The position numbers and the translations under genes are program-made. The notes below the pieces were generated by a model. It saw only the letters and a program-made list of their open reading frames with translations. It was not told where the DNA came from and searched no databases. From positions 32,421-96,420 of the forward strand of contig NZ_QJST01000010.1 in the NCBI RefSeq assembly GCF_003226255.1: a DNA stretch of 64,000 bases, written 5' to 3'. The stretch is from Idiomarina fontislapidosi. Lineage in GTDB: Bacteria > Pseudomonadota > Gammaproteobacteria > Enterobacterales > Alteromonadaceae. Below, in pieces: positions 44,748 through 54,589 of the stretch (its first letter is position 1; each line of letters starts with the position of its first letter).

Positions 44748-47582
44748 TCACCAGCGCGTGGGTTTCCCACAGGCAAAACCTTGTAAGTAATCCACATTCC
44801 CATTAGTCAGTAACGAACGTGTTTCGTCATTCTCAACGCCGACAGCCGTCACTTCGACCTGGTTAATTTTAGCGATACGAATACAGCTTTCTACCAACGC
44901 AGCATCGGTTGGATCGAGCAACATATTCTGCACCCAAAACCGATTAATTTTAACTTGCGTGAGTGGCAAGTGTTTGAGCAAGCGGAAGCTATTAAAGCCT
45001 GTGCCAAATTGATCGATCGCCGTACCAAACCCTAACCTTTTTAACTCTTTAAACAATCGGTACGTTTCCTCAAAGCGCTCGTTCGCAATCGGCTCAGCTA
45101 CCTCAAACATCAGCTGCTTAGGTTGAATGTTAGAATGCTCAACCATCGACTCAATAAAGTTGATAAAGTCCGCATCTTCTAGACTTTGCTGCGATAGATT
45201 GACATGACACCGCCAAGTGCGAGTTGCCTCGAAAGGCTGTTCTTCAAATCGCTCAATTAATTCTCGGAATAACCATCTATCCGCTTTGCCCATAATGCCA
45301 GCTTGCACGGCCGCTTTTAAGAACTGTTGCGGTGCAATCGCCTCATCCGGCTCGAGGGTGTCGTCATTAGGTAACCGCAACAAAATTTCGTAGCAGTGCT
45401 TGTCCTGCTCAATCGAGGCACTCAGTATGGGCTGCCGGAATACCTGCCAATCTTGATTCATCAACGCACTGCGTAAGCGATCTTCCCAATGTCGCTCTTC
45501 CCGGGTCTGTAATCGACGGTGATCATCCGCGGTCGCGCTGTAGACTTTAAAGTCACCCAACTGCTGAGCTATCTTCTCGGCGTCCTCTGCCTGCCTGATA
45601 AGGCGCTCTGCAATCCGTAGCTGCGCATCTTTGGCAACGGCCATACCTGCATGTGCGGTAAATTGGAACACTCGCCCTTCAGTACCGTACCTAAACTCAC
45701 GTACAATTTGTACCAACTGATAACACAGCGCGAATACCGCTTGCTCATCCTCCGGTCCCAGTAACGCCACACCATTCATTGGGTAACGAGCCAACCGAAC
45801 ATTTTGCGGTGCTTTCTGTTTCATCTGCAAAATCAGTTGCAGTAACGCTTGGTCGCGGTGATGTCCGCCCACCTGATCACAGAGTACATCAAACCCTTTG
45901 ATATCAATTAACATGATCGTGCAGGGCTTTTGCTTATCGAGCTGTGCCTGAAAAACACGCTTAAACTCGTCAAAGTTTAATAAACCGGTGAGTGAATCAT
46001 GTTTAGCAAGGTAATTAAGCTGCATTTCTGCATCCACTTGCTTCGATACATCCATCGCATGACCCAAGCCATCGGGATAAATAGCCACAGAGAACCACCG
46101 CCGTTGACCGTTTATCAGCGTGATATTGACCAGTTGTTGCCACGGTTCAGAACGTCCAGGCTCGCGCCAGCTTAGTGCGGCATCGCCGAATAACTCATCT
46201 GCAGTGGGCCAGTGTTGGACGAGCATCTGCTTGTTCGTGCAACCGAGCATACTTAAAAATGGCCTATTTGCGCGTGACCACTGCATTTTTCGATCGAGCT
46301 CAAACCATCCCTCTGAGCTACGTTGTTGAAAAAGCCGCATACGGCGACGAATCGATATGTTAGCAGTTTTCAAGCGATGTACTTTTTGTCCAAGCTGTTC
46401 AGATATCCGCTCAAAGTTGGCAATCAACAAGGCGAGTAAGACCGCTGTAATGGCGCAATACACCACGATAGTATTTTGCCCAACCCAAGTCGCCGCCATC
46501 GTCGGCCATATAATCAACCATGTCAGCACGGTTAGGGTCGTGAGTAATGAAGCTTCCCAGAATGCTCGGTTGCGTGCGCGACTTGATGTGACAAAAAATA
46601 CCGCCAGTAGATCCATAATAACTAGCAGACTACTTTGAAAGGCAAGCCACCAAGGACTTCGTAGACCTGACCACCAAGGTTGCAATACCGCACTTATGGT
46701 AAAGACGATCGTCAGTATCACCAACGAACGAACAAGGTTTGACTGCCGTGCTGGTCGACTGAACAATTCCACACTTGCCCAGCTCAGCATAACGAGAAGC
46801 CATTGTTGCGAATAAGGCACAAGTAATTGGGCAATACTGGGTTTTAACGGTGAGAAGTAAGTGATCCACAGCCCACTATGCAATAACACGACAAGAATTA
46901 AACTGACGCACACAAACGCAATACTCAATTGTAATCGGCGCCGATTACCGCGTGTCATGCTAAATGCGGCTACCGCTATCAACACCATTAAACCAACATT
47001 AATACCCAACGCCGTCTGTTTCTGTTGCAAGTGCAACTGTAACGAACCTGGGTTCCATAGTTTTATCGGGTTGACGTACTCAGGCGGTGTTTCAACTGAG
47101 ACCAATAAACGAACAGTGGCTCGCGCGGGCACCTCAATAGGTATCATCATTTGTTGTGCAAGATACGGACGCTGAATTAAGCCATCGTTGAAGCGCACAT
47201 CAGCAGAGTCAATCACCTCGCTGTCGCGGTCGATGACAAATACTTGTGCATATTTTATGTACGAGCCACCCAGATCAATGACAAACGATTGATTAATCGC
47301 ACTGCGATTATAAAGCATCGTCAGTCCCCACACTGTGGTATCAGCGTTGGCTTGGGCGCTCTTTTTTAAGTCACTAAAGGACTGCCAGTAACGAGCTCGG
47401 TCAATATCTAACTGCTGCAACGAAGTGTTTGCTGGCAGCACTCGGTAGGTCATGTGTTGAGACAGATTCAGACGATCGGTTTGCGCGGAAACTGTCACGA
47501 TATCGTTGGCTGTGGCCGTTTGTAGCCACAACATCAAAGTGACAACGATCAAGAAAAACCCGCTTGGTTTAGCGAATTTCAT
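44748..47582 (-). CDS. 7TMR-DISM receptor with degenerate GGDEF and EAL domains
   Basis: A 944-residue membrane protein. Order: signal peptide (ending TATAN), periplasmic DISM-type beta domain (about 30-185), seven membrane helices (about 195-390), a PAS-like region (about 420-515), GGDEF remnant (about 525-680) and EAL remnant (about 700-944). The GGDEF signature reads PMNGV (602-606). EAL reads EIL (732-734); metal ligands are changed in IDQFGTG (DD to DQ), VKINR (D to N) and TAVGVE (E to V). It probably neither makes nor cuts cyclic di-GMP, so receptor or scaffold use (LapD- or CsrD-like) is inferred. Start at ATG 47582, five bases after the upstream gene's stop at 47587, with AAGGA upstream. 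Confidence 0.9.
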   Translation of the reverse strand: MKFAKPSGFFLIVVTLMLWLQTATANDIVTVSAQTDRLNLSQHMTYRVLPANTSLQQLDIDRARYWQSFSDLKKSAQANADTTVWGLTMLYNRSAINQSFVIDLGGSYIKYAQVFVIDRDSEVIDSADVRFNDGLIQRPYLAQQMMIPIEVPARATVRLLVSVETPPEYVNPIKLWNPGSLQLHLQQKQTALGINVGLMVLIAVAAFSMTRGNRRRLQLSIAFVCVSLILVVLLHSGLWITYFSPLKPSIAQLLVPYSQQWLLVMLSWASVELFSRPARQSNLVRSLVILTIVFTISAVLQPWWSGLRSPWWLAFQSSLLVIMDLLAVFFVTSSRARNRAFWEASLLTTLTVLTWLIIWPTMAATWVGQNTIVVYCAITAVLLALLIANFERISEQLGQKVHRLKTANISIRRRMRLFQQRSSEGWFELDRKMQWSRANRPFLSMLGCTNKQMLVQHWPTADELFGDAALSWREPGRSEPWQQLVNITLINGQRRWFSVAIYPDGLGHAMDVSKQVDAEMQLNYLAKHDSLTGLLNFDEFKRVFQAQLDKQKPCTIMLIDIKGFDVLCDQVGGHHRDQALLQLILQMKQKAPQNVRLARYPMNGVALLGPEDEQAVFALCYQLVQIVREFRYGTEGRVFQFTAHAGMAVAKDAQLRIAERLIRQAEDAEKIAQQLGDFKVYSATADDHRRLQTREERHWEDRLRSALMNQDWQVFRQPILSASIEQDKHCYEILLRLPNDDTLEPDEAIAPQQFLKAAVQAGIMGKADRWLFRELIERFEEQPFEATRTWRCHVNLSQQSLEDADFINFIESMVEHSNIQPKQLMFEVAEPIANERFEETYRLFKELKRLGFGTAIDQFGTGFNSFRLLKHLPLTQVKINRFWVQNMLLDPTDAALVESCIRIAKINQVEVTAVGVENDETRSLLTNGNVDYLQGFACGKPTRW

Positions 47583-47586
47583 GATC

Positions 47587-47844
47587 CTATAAATCCTTGA
47601 TCCTTGCTTCGACCCATTGCTCTGTTCCCTCAAGTGGTACTAACCACGCCGCCTCGCATAAAGAAGAATAATGCAATAACCAATGCTTATTTGCTATTGC
47701 AAGGCGCCAGCTCCATAAATCCGCACTACATTCATGCTCTTTAACCGTTGCTTCGGCTATACGGCACACATCGGCTAGCCAAGCATCTATTGCTGCGTCA
47801 GTGTCGCTGTTTGGCAGTTTAGTTAATGTAATGACCTCATCCAT
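47587..47844 (-). CDS. Small protein downstream of recQ (DUF3630-like)
   Basis: An 85-residue acidic, tryptophan-rich cytoplasmic protein (DLWSWRLAIANKHWLLHYSSL). By length and by its place directly after recQ it fits a DUF3630-type protein, although I rely on memory for that label. Function unknown. It starts within the last eight bases of recQ and ends four bases before the 7TM gene start, so recQ, this gene and the 7TM gene form one transcript. Confidence 0.65.
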   Translation of the reverse strand: MDEVITLTKLPNSDTDAAIDAWLADVCRIAEATVKEHECSADLWSWRLAIANKHWLLHYSSLCEAAWLVPLEGTEQWVEARIKDL

Positions 47845-49678
47845 CCAGAACGTCCTTCTCTGAGCTTAGCGTGAGAAATGCCTCGATTTCATCAATAAAC
47901 GCTTCACCATAACGCTCTAACTTCACTTGACCAACACCGCTAATCATCAACATTTCGGGCGCTGATGTTGGATACTTCTGACACATTTCTACCAAACTAT
48001 TGTCATTAAATACAACAAAAGGCGGCACACTTTCTTTGTCGGCAATATCTTTTCGTAACTTACGCAAGCGTCTAAATAGCACTTTATTGTAGTCGCCGCG
48101 ATCAGTGATTTTGCTCTGACTTGACGTCAAGTTAAGCCGCGGCTTTGCAAGCTCTAACGTATTTTCGCCGCGCAGAATAGGACGTGCCTCTTCGGTTAAT
48201 TGTAAGGCGGCATGGCGGCGAATATCTTGCACCAAAAAGCCACGGTGAATTAACTGGCGTAGAATCGAGTACCAGTATTCATGCGTTTGATCACGACCGA
48301 GCCCATAAGTGGTTAACTCATGATGGTGGTGCTCGAGCACTTTTTGGTTCTTTGAGCCACGTAACACTTCGACCACGTGGGAGATACCAAACTGCTGACC
48401 CACGCGATAAACGCAGCTCAAGGCTTTTTGTGCGTCCTCAAGGGCATCAAAGCGGGTCGGCGGATCGAGACATAAGTCGCAGTTTCCACACTCTTTTTCA
48501 GAGAACTCATTAAAGTAATTAAGTAATACTAAACGCCTGCAGGTTTGTGCCTCTGCCATCGCTTGCATCGCAGAAAATTTCTGACGTTCGACGATGCCTC
48601 GGTGCTCGTTATCATGTTCATCGAGAATACGGCGTATCCATTGTGCATCACTTGGGTCGTACAACAGTAACGCCTCTGCCGGTAAACCATCGCGTCCAGC
48701 ACGCCCTGTTTCTTGATAATAGGATTCGATGCTACGGGGAATATCAAAGTGAATCACGTAACGGATGTTGGGTTTATTAATACCCATACCAAACGCCACC
48801 GTCGCGACGACCACATCCAAATCATCGCGCAGGAACTGTCGTAGCGTTGTCTCTTTAAGTTCACTCGCAAGACCTGCGTGATAAGGCGCAGCTCTAACGC
48901 CAGCATCCTGTAAACTTTCGGCAATATCCTCGGTCTTTTTGCGGCTACCGCAATAAATAATACCGGCAGCGCCCTTCTGTTTGCGCACGTAGTCTTTGAC
49001 TTGCTTAAAAGGCTTATACTTGTCTTGCACTACATAGCGAATGTTAGGGCGATCAAACGAACTACGATGACAGTAAGGCTGACGTAGACCTAATCGTTCA
49101 ATGATGTCTTGCTGTGTGGCTGCATCGGCGGTCGCAGTAAGCGCCATGAACGGCACGTTGGGTAACACCTGACGCAACTGCCCCAACTGACCATATTCTG
49201 GTCGAAAGTCATGCCCCCACTGGCTGATGCAATGTGCCTCATCAATCGCAATAAAGCGTGGCTGATAGGATTGTAGACGTTCGATGAACGCATGTTGGAG
49301 TGCTCGTTCGGGGCTGACATATAGAAGTGAAACTTCGCTATTTTGTAACCGCCGCAATACATTAAGCGACTGTTCGGAGGTTAACCCAGAGTGCAACGCT
49401 TCGGCTGCAACGCCCATCGCTTGTAGCGCTTCCACTTGATCTTGCATCAAGGATAACAACGGAGATATGACCACAGTAAGCCCAGGTTGATGCACCGCAG
49501 GCAACTGATAACAAAGTGATTTACCGCCACCTGTCGGCATCAGCACGAGCGTATCACGCCCCTCAAGCAAATGCTCGATAACGGCTTCCTGACCCGCTCG
49601 GAACTCGGTATACCCGAACACTTTAGCAAGCGTTTGTTGCAGGCTCGATGTTGTCGGCTGAGCTTCACTTAACGTCAT
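47837..49678 (-). CDS. recQ: ATP-dependent DNA helicase RecQ
   Basis: 3'-5' helicase acting in RecF-pathway recombination and on stalled forks. The 613 residues are typical. N-terminal motifs: LMPTGGGKSLCYQLPA (Walker A) and AIDEAHCISQWGHDFRPEY (DEAH plus aromatic-rich loop). Motif VI is QETGRAGRDGLPAEALL. The zinc-binding RQC part has CRRLVLLNYF, CGNCDLC, followed by a winged helix and a C-terminal HRDC domain (about 530-600, FRRLRKLRKDIADKE). Divergent from yigI, with rarD after it, an order that resembles the E. coli recQ neighbourhood. Confidence 0.97.
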   Translation of the reverse strand: MTLSEAQPTTSSLQQTLAKVFGYTEFRAGQEAVIEHLLEGRDTLVLMPTGGGKSLCYQLPAVHQPGLTVVISPLLSLMQDQVEALQAMGVAAEALHSGLTSEQSLNVLRRLQNSEVSLLYVSPERALQHAFIERLQSYQPRFIAIDEAHCISQWGHDFRPEYGQLGQLRQVLPNVPFMALTATADAATQQDIIERLGLRQPYCHRSSFDRPNIRYVVQDKYKPFKQVKDYVRKQKGAAGIIYCGSRKKTEDIAESLQDAGVRAAPYHAGLASELKETTLRQFLRDDLDVVVATVAFGMGINKPNIRYVIHFDIPRSIESYYQETGRAGRDGLPAEALLLYDPSDAQWIRRILDEHDNEHRGIVERQKFSAMQAMAEAQTCRRLVLLNYFNEFSEKECGNCDLCLDPPTRFDALEDAQKALSCVYRVGQQFGISHVVEVLRGSKNQKVLEHHHHELTTYGLGRDQTHEYWYSILRQLIHRGFLVQDIRRHAALQLTEEARPILRGENTLELAKPRLNLTSSQSKITDRGDYNKVLFRRLRKLRKDIADKESVPPFVVFNDNSLVEMCQKYPTSAPEMLMISGVGQVKLERYGEAFIDEIEAFLTLSSEKDVLDG

Positions 49679-49699
49679 AATAAAATCGGCTAGCTGTTG

Positions 49700-49729
49700 T
49701 TGACTTAATGATTCGCATCGCTCTATTGT
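49700..49729 (+). promoter_or_regulatory. Promoter candidate for yigI-rarD
   Basis: TTGACT (49700-49705) and TATTGT (49724-49729) are 18 bases apart in the 84-base gap between recQ and yigI. Five of six and four of six consensus bases match. The start codon at 49763 would follow a short leader. Confidence 0.4.
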
Positions 49730-49762
49730 AAGCGTCCTAGTCTCTTAGCACCATGATAAATA

Positions 49763-50218
49763 ATGAATACCCAAGAAATTCTCACACGCGTATCTGCTTT
49801 TATGAACGAGCAAGTGCCTTTTCAAAAGTTACTTGGCTTCGAAATTACTGAGTTTACCCCTGAGCGCGGCCAAGTGAAGTTTCGTTGGCAAGAGCCATTA
49901 ATGGGTAACGTACCGCAACGAATGTTACACGGCGGTGTAACCGCGACCGCACTCGACACAGCCGGCGGACTGGTCGCGATTGCGGGTATGATCGAACGTT
50001 TAGAAGAGCCTTCCGAGCATTATCTTATGGAACGTTTGAGTCGTTGTGGCACCATTGATCTTCGGGTCGATTACCTGCGACCAGGCCGTGGTAAAGAATT
50101 TATTGCAAATGCCTCAATTATCCGTTCGGGTAACAAGGTTGCCGTGGCCCGCATGGAACTTCATAATGAAGACGGTACGCATATCGCCTTTGGTACAGGC
50201 ACTTATCTCGTCGGGTAA
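49763..50218 (+). CDS. yigI: YigI-type hotdog-fold thioesterase
   Basis: A 151-residue hotdog-fold protein of the PaaI/YigI thioesterase group, which hydrolyses acyl-CoAs. The family core is MLHGGVTATALDTAGGLVA (about residues 54-72), followed by the strand GTIDLRVDYLRPG and IIRSGNKVAVARMEL. The opening FQKLLGFEITEFTPERGQVKF is also typical. It lies just upstream of rarD with a 15-base gap, as yigI does in E. coli. The true substrate is not known from sequence. Confidence 0.9.
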   Translation: MNTQEILTRVSAFMNEQVPFQKLLGFEITEFTPERGQVKFRWQEPLMGNVPQRMLHGGVTATALDTAGGLVAIAGMIERLEEPSEHYLMERLSRCGTIDLRVDYLRPGRGKEFIANASIIRSGNKVAVARMELHNEDGTHIAFGTGTYLVG

Positions 50219-50233
50219 TCACTAGGTAACATC

Positions 50234-51163
50234 ATGACCGAAGATGCAGTTCGAGCACGGCAGGGCGTTTTCTTCGCGCTTGCCGCTTATTCATTTTGGG
50301 GTTTCGCACCCATTTACTTTAAATCAGTACAGCAAGTGCCTGCGTTCGAGATCTTAGCGCACCGAATTATTTGGGCATTTCTGTTGGTATTTATTTTGAT
50401 TGTTGGCCTTAAGCGTTTGCATCGCCTAAAACCGATTATTCGATCGCCTAAAATGATGCTACGGCTGACGATAGCGACTTGCTTATTGGGTGGTAACTGG
50501 TTTCTGTTCATATGGGCGGTGAACGCCAATCATATGTTAGACGCGAGTCTAGGGTACTATATTAATCCGTTACTAAACGTGGCGATTGGTATGGCATTTT
50601 TTCAAGAAAAGATGCGTCGGTTACAGTTATTTGCCATTGGTTTAGCGATTGTCGGTGTAGGTATCCAAGTTGTGACTTTCGGCTCAGTGCCTTGGGTAGC
50701 ACTTGCGTTGGCGAGTAGCTTCGCGATTTATGGTGCAATAAGAAAACGCTTACCCGTCGATTCAATTTCTGGACTGTGGCTGGAAACCACCCTGCTGGTG
50801 CCTGTGATGCTGGGTTATTTACTGTTCTTCGCAGATTCGCCGAGTGCAGATATGACGGCAAACTCGTGGCAACTTAACCTGCTGCTCATGGCAGCTGGCT
50901 TAGTGACTACGATTCCTTTGTTGTGTTTTACCGCGGCCGCTCAACGTATCCGTTATGCAACACTGGGGTTCTTCCAGTATATCGCGCCGAGCCTGATGTT
51001 TATTTTGGCGGTCAATTTGTATGACGAACCATTGGCTGAAAGCAAACTCGTTACATTTGTGATTATTTGGAGTGCGTTGGCGCTATACACCTTTGATTCG
51101 GTGTTACAGCGCCAGCGTAATCGCCGCCTTAAAAAGTCAGCGGTGCAGGAGCCAATTAGTTAA
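50234..51163 (+). CDS. rarD: EamA-family transporter RarD
   Basis: A 309-residue inner-membrane drug/metabolite transporter of the RarD type. About ten hydrophobic segments and two EamA repeats are apparent. The N-terminus FALAAYSFWGFAPIYFKSV and WFLFIWAVNANHMLDASLGY with INPLLNV are RarD signatures. E. coli RarD was tied to chloramphenicol sensitivity, but its physiological substrate is unclear. Probably in one operon with yigI; the 3' end overlaps that of the convergent osmC-type gene by eight bases. Confidence 0.93.
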   Translation: MTEDAVRARQGVFFALAAYSFWGFAPIYFKSVQQVPAFEILAHRIIWAFLLVFILIVGLKRLHRLKPIIRSPKMMLRLTIATCLLGGNWFLFIWAVNANHMLDASLGYYINPLLNVAIGMAFFQEKMRRLQLFAIGLAIVGVGIQVVTFGSVPWVALALASSFAIYGAIRKRLPVDSISGLWLETTLLVPVMLGYLLFFADSPSADMTANSWQLNLLLMAAGLVTTIPLLCFTAAAQRIRYATLGFFQYIAPSLMFILAVNLYDEPLAESKLVTFVIIWSALALYTFDSVLQRQRNRRLKKSAVQEPIS

Positions 51164-51578
51164 GCGTGGCTTCCATGGTAATTTCTGCATTGAGAAGCTT
51201 GCTGATAGGGCAGCCTTTTTTGGCATCTTCAGCGAGCTTCTCGAACTCGTCCTGTTCAATACCATCAATGTCAGCTTGAACCGTTAAATGAATCTTATCG
51301 ACCTTAAAGCCACCGTCCGCTTCTACTAGACTGACTTCAGCCTTTGCATCAATCGCGTTCGGCTCGTAGCCAGCTTCACCCAGCATCAACGAGAACGCCA
51401 TCGCGTAACAGCCCGCGTGAGCAGCACCAATCAGCTCTTCTGGATTAGTACCCTTACCCGATTCAAAACGGCTTTTGAATGAGTATTGTGTTTCATCTAA
51501 GACACCGCTCTGGGTCGATACAACACCCGAGCCCTCTTTAATACTGCCTTTCCAAACTGCATTTGCACTGCGTTTCAT
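51156..51578 (-). CDS. osmC: OsmC-family peroxiredoxin
   Basis: A 140-residue OsmC-type hydroperoxide reductase that removes organic peroxides in osmotic or oxidative stress. The two active cysteines are in the conserved blocks AAHAGCYAMAFSLML (about 51-65) and KKGCPISKLLN (near 120). The N-terminus KRSANAVWKGSIKEGSG is typical of OsmC rather than Ohr. GAGGAG lies before the ATG. It stands alone, just downstream of uvrD on the same strand. Confidence 0.92.
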   Translation of the reverse strand: MKRSANAVWKGSIKEGSGVVSTQSGVLDETQYSFKSRFESGKGTNPEELIGAAHAGCYAMAFSLMLGEAGYEPNAIDAKAEVSLVEADGGFKVDKIHLTVQADIDGIEQDEFEKLAEDAKKGCPISKLLNAEITMEATLN

Positions 51579-51637
51579 AATATTCTCCTCATTAAGAGTG
51601 TATTATGACTTACGGCTAGATGACTCATGTCGATCAA

Positions 51638-53812
51638 CTAATTTGTCGAAGCTTCCAGCTTGGCGTAGGCAACCACCAGCCATTTGGTGCCAACTTGGTC
51701 AAAATTAATTTGGATACGACTTTGTGGACCGGTGCCCTCATAGTTCAGCACCGTACCGTCACCAAACTTCGCATGGCGAACACGCTGACCCAATGAAAAC
51801 CCGGTTTGCTCAAACGCTTCATGACTGGCACCCGTGTTAAAACGACCATAACTTGTCGGCTTTTGCACCTGAGTTTGCAGACGCACCTCATGCAATGCGT
51901 CCGCTGGCATTTCACTAATAAAGCGACTTACTTTGTGGAAGAAATCTTGCCCATAGATGCGACGTTGTTCGGCGTATGTGATAACCAGTTTTTGCATCGC
52001 CCGTGTCATTCCGACATAACACAGCCGACGCTCTTCCTCTAAGCGACCCGGTTCGTCCATTGACTGCTGAGAGGGAAATACACCTTCTTCGACCCCAGTC
52101 ATAAAGACCATCGGAAACTCAAGACCTTTTGCGCTATGCAGCGTCATCAACTGCACCGCATCTTGGTATTCATCGGCTTGTTCTTCGCCTGCTTCTAGCG
52201 CCGCGTGCGCTAAAAATGCGTTTAATGGCGTGAGATCTTCCTCACTCTCATCTTGCGTAAAGTTTTCGCAGGCACTGACTAATTCTTTTAAGTTCTCAAC
52301 CCGTGTTTCTGCTTTTTCACCCTTTTCCGCCTCGTACATGGCAAGTAATCCTGAACGCGAGATCACTTCATTACTCAAGCGGCCCAAGGTGAAGTCCTCA
52401 GTCTCATCATCAATCGTGTTGATAAGCTCAATAAAACTGGCAACAGCGTTACGCGCTCGACCCGCGAGTTGCTTTTCATCGACTAGTTGTGCAGCGGCTT
52501 GCCAAAGCGACTTTTTCTGCTCACGTGCCGTCTGGCGAATAATATCAAGTGTGCGATTACCGATTCCGCGCGTGGGTGTATTAATGACGCGTTCTATCGC
52601 TGCATCATCGTCGCGATTACTGACTAAGCGTAAGTACGCAAGCGCATCCTTAATTTCTTGTCGCTCGAAGAACCGTAATCCACCATAAATTCGGTAGGGT
52701 AAACGCGCATGCAAAAGTGCTTCCTCAAGCACCCGCGACTGGGCGTTACTGCGATACAATAAGGCAACATCTTGTAGGGCATTGCCTTGGTCACGCCATT
52801 CTTCAATACGGCCGACAATGTAGCGCGCCTCGTCCATTTCATTAAATGCAGCATACAAACTGATAGGTTCACCTTCGTTACCATCGGTCCAAAGGTCCTT
52901 ACCAAGCCGCTCGGCGTTGTTGGCAATAACTGAGTTTGCTGCACGTAAAATGTTGCCTGTAGAGCGATAGTTTTGCTCAAGGCGAATCGTTATTGCGGCA
53001 GGATAATCATCTAAAAACTGCTGGATATTTTCCACGCGAGCACCGCGCCAGCCATATATTGACTGATCATCGTCGCCAACAATTGTGACGATATTGTCTT
53101 GACCTGACAACAAACGAATCCAGGCATATTGAATCGAGTTGGTATCTTGAAACTCGTCCACTAAAATGTGGCGAAACCGTTTCTGGTAGTGCTCGCGCAC
53201 GGTTTTGTTATCACGTAATAGCTCATGTGCCCGCAGGAGCAGTTCAGCAAAATCCACTAAACCAGCACGGTCGCAACTTTCTTGGTAGGCTTCATAAATC
53301 TGCTTTAAGGTCTGCTCAGTAGGATCAAAGGTTTCAATATGTTGTGCTCTTAAGCCTTCATCCTTTTTGCCATTGATATACCATTGAGCTTGCTTCGCTG
53401 GCCAACGCTTCTCGTCTAAATTCATTGATTTAATCAAGCGTTTTACTAGGCGCTGCTGATCATCACTATCTAAAATCTGAAAGTTCTGCGGCAACCCCAC
53501 ATCCATGTAGTGAGCACGCAATAAACGGTGAGCCAAGCCATGGAAGGTACCAATCCACATATTTCTGACGGACGACCCTAGCAGTTGCTCAACACGTCCG
53601 CGCATCTCTGATGCCGCTTTATTGGTGAAGGTCACAGCAAGAATACTATAAGGCGAGTAGCGACGCTCTTGGATTAGCCAAGCGATCCGGTGCACGAGCA
53701 CTCGCGTTTTTCCGCTACCGGCACCCGCCAACACCAACATAGGCCGATCATCTGCGCTTACGGCATTGGCTTGTTTCTCATTTAATCCGGAAATTAACGG
53801 GTGCGTGCTCAT
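51638..53812 (-). CDS. uvrD: DNA helicase II, UvrD
   Basis: 3'-5' SF1A helicase needed for mismatch and nucleotide excision repair. Starting at ATG 53812 (AAGGAG upstream, MSTHPLISGLNEKQ) it has 724 residues, as usual; a longer reading from 53872 is not supported. Motif I is VLAGAGSGKTRVLV, motif II LVDEFQDTN, motif III VGDDDQSIYGWRGA and motif VI region RRLCYVGMTRA. The C-terminus has the Tudor-like VRHAKFGDGTVL strand that contacts RNA polymerase. It follows yigB as in E. coli. Confidence 0.97.
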   Translation of the reverse strand: MSTHPLISGLNEKQANAVSADDRPMLVLAGAGSGKTRVLVHRIAWLIQERRYSPYSILAVTFTNKAASEMRGRVEQLLGSSVRNMWIGTFHGLAHRLLRAHYMDVGLPQNFQILDSDDQQRLVKRLIKSMNLDEKRWPAKQAQWYINGKKDEGLRAQHIETFDPTEQTLKQIYEAYQESCDRAGLVDFAELLLRAHELLRDNKTVREHYQKRFRHILVDEFQDTNSIQYAWIRLLSGQDNIVTIVGDDDQSIYGWRGARVENIQQFLDDYPAAITIRLEQNYRSTGNILRAANSVIANNAERLGKDLWTDGNEGEPISLYAAFNEMDEARYIVGRIEEWRDQGNALQDVALLYRSNAQSRVLEEALLHARLPYRIYGGLRFFERQEIKDALAYLRLVSNRDDDAAIERVINTPTRGIGNRTLDIIRQTAREQKKSLWQAAAQLVDEKQLAGRARNAVASFIELINTIDDETEDFTLGRLSNEVISRSGLLAMYEAEKGEKAETRVENLKELVSACENFTQDESEEDLTPLNAFLAHAALEAGEEQADEYQDAVQLMTLHSAKGLEFPMVFMTGVEEGVFPSQQSMDEPGRLEEERRLCYVGMTRAMQKLVITYAEQRRIYGQDFFHKVSRFISEMPADALHEVRLQTQVQKPTSYGRFNTGASHEAFEQTGFSLGQRVRHAKFGDGTVLNYEGTGPQSRIQINFDQVGTKWLVVAYAKLEASTN

Positions 53813-53881
53813 GCATGACTCCTTGGCAAACTGAATGAGGCTCAGTGTAATGATCCAATACTGTATAAGCAACCAGTTATC

Positions 53882-54589
53882 TTATAGGAGTAAGGCTCTC
53901 AGCTCCTGTAAATTATCGATGGTTACTGTCGGTAGCACACGCAACTGTTGTGGCTCACCCAAACCGCTGGTTAACCAAACACTTTGCATACCCGCACGGT
54001 GAGCGCCAAACACGTCTGATTGAGGTGAGTCACCGACATGCAGAATCGCATCAGCATGACAGTCCATTGCTCGCTGTACATGGTCAAACATATCTGTATT
54101 CGGTTTTCCCCGAAAATCTTCGGTCGGTTGTAGAGCTAACTTAAAATACTGACCAATACCAATGCGCTTTACATCGGCATTACCATTACTTACAGCTACA
54201 AGGCTATAACGCGCGGACAATTGCGCGAGCAAGTCGTGCACTTCTTCGCTAACACTAAAGTCGCTACGAAAGGCGAGGAACGCATCCATAATCTCATCGG
54301 TTACCGTTTCCGCATCATCGATCTCAAGCTCCCGAAACCCTTGTAGCAACGTGGCACGCCGCAGTGCCGTCATGTTGTCAGCTAAGGCATTATCACGCTG
54401 CATTAAGTCCAAGCGGCGCTGCCGCCAGTGCTCAATGTCCCACTCACGCGTCGCAGGTACACGTTCAGTGATGAGTGAGTGAGTTCGTTCTTCGGTGCGT
54501 CTAATAATCGGAACGTTGTCGTACAAAGTGTCATCTAAATCAAAACTAATGACTTTTGGCAGATGAAAGCGTCGATGGAAACGAATCAT
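53882..54589 (-). CDS. yigB: YigB-like HAD phosphatase
   Basis: A 235-residue HAD-IA phosphatase like E. coli YigB, which dephosphorylates 5-amino-6-(5-phosphoribitylamino)uracil in riboflavin synthesis. The start MIRFHRRFHLPKVISFDLDDTLYDN, including nucleophile DLDDT, aligns with YigB. Motif II is VAVSNGN and motif IV HVGDSPQSDVFGA. Its ATG overlaps the xerC stop (ATGA). It belongs to the lptM-lysA-dapF-xerC-yigB-uvrD block, but the physiological substrate is inferred from homology. Confidence 0.9.
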   Translation of the reverse strand: MIRFHRRFHLPKVISFDLDDTLYDNVPIIRRTEERTHSLITERVPATREWDIEHWRQRRLDLMQRDNALADNMTALRRATLLQGFRELEIDDAETVTDEIMDAFLAFRSDFSVSEEVHDLLAQLSARYSLVAVSNGNADVKRIGIGQYFKLALQPTEDFRGKPNTDMFDHVQRAMDCHADAILHVGDSPQSDVFGAHRAGMQSVWLTSGLGEPQQLRVLPTVTIDNLQELRALLL

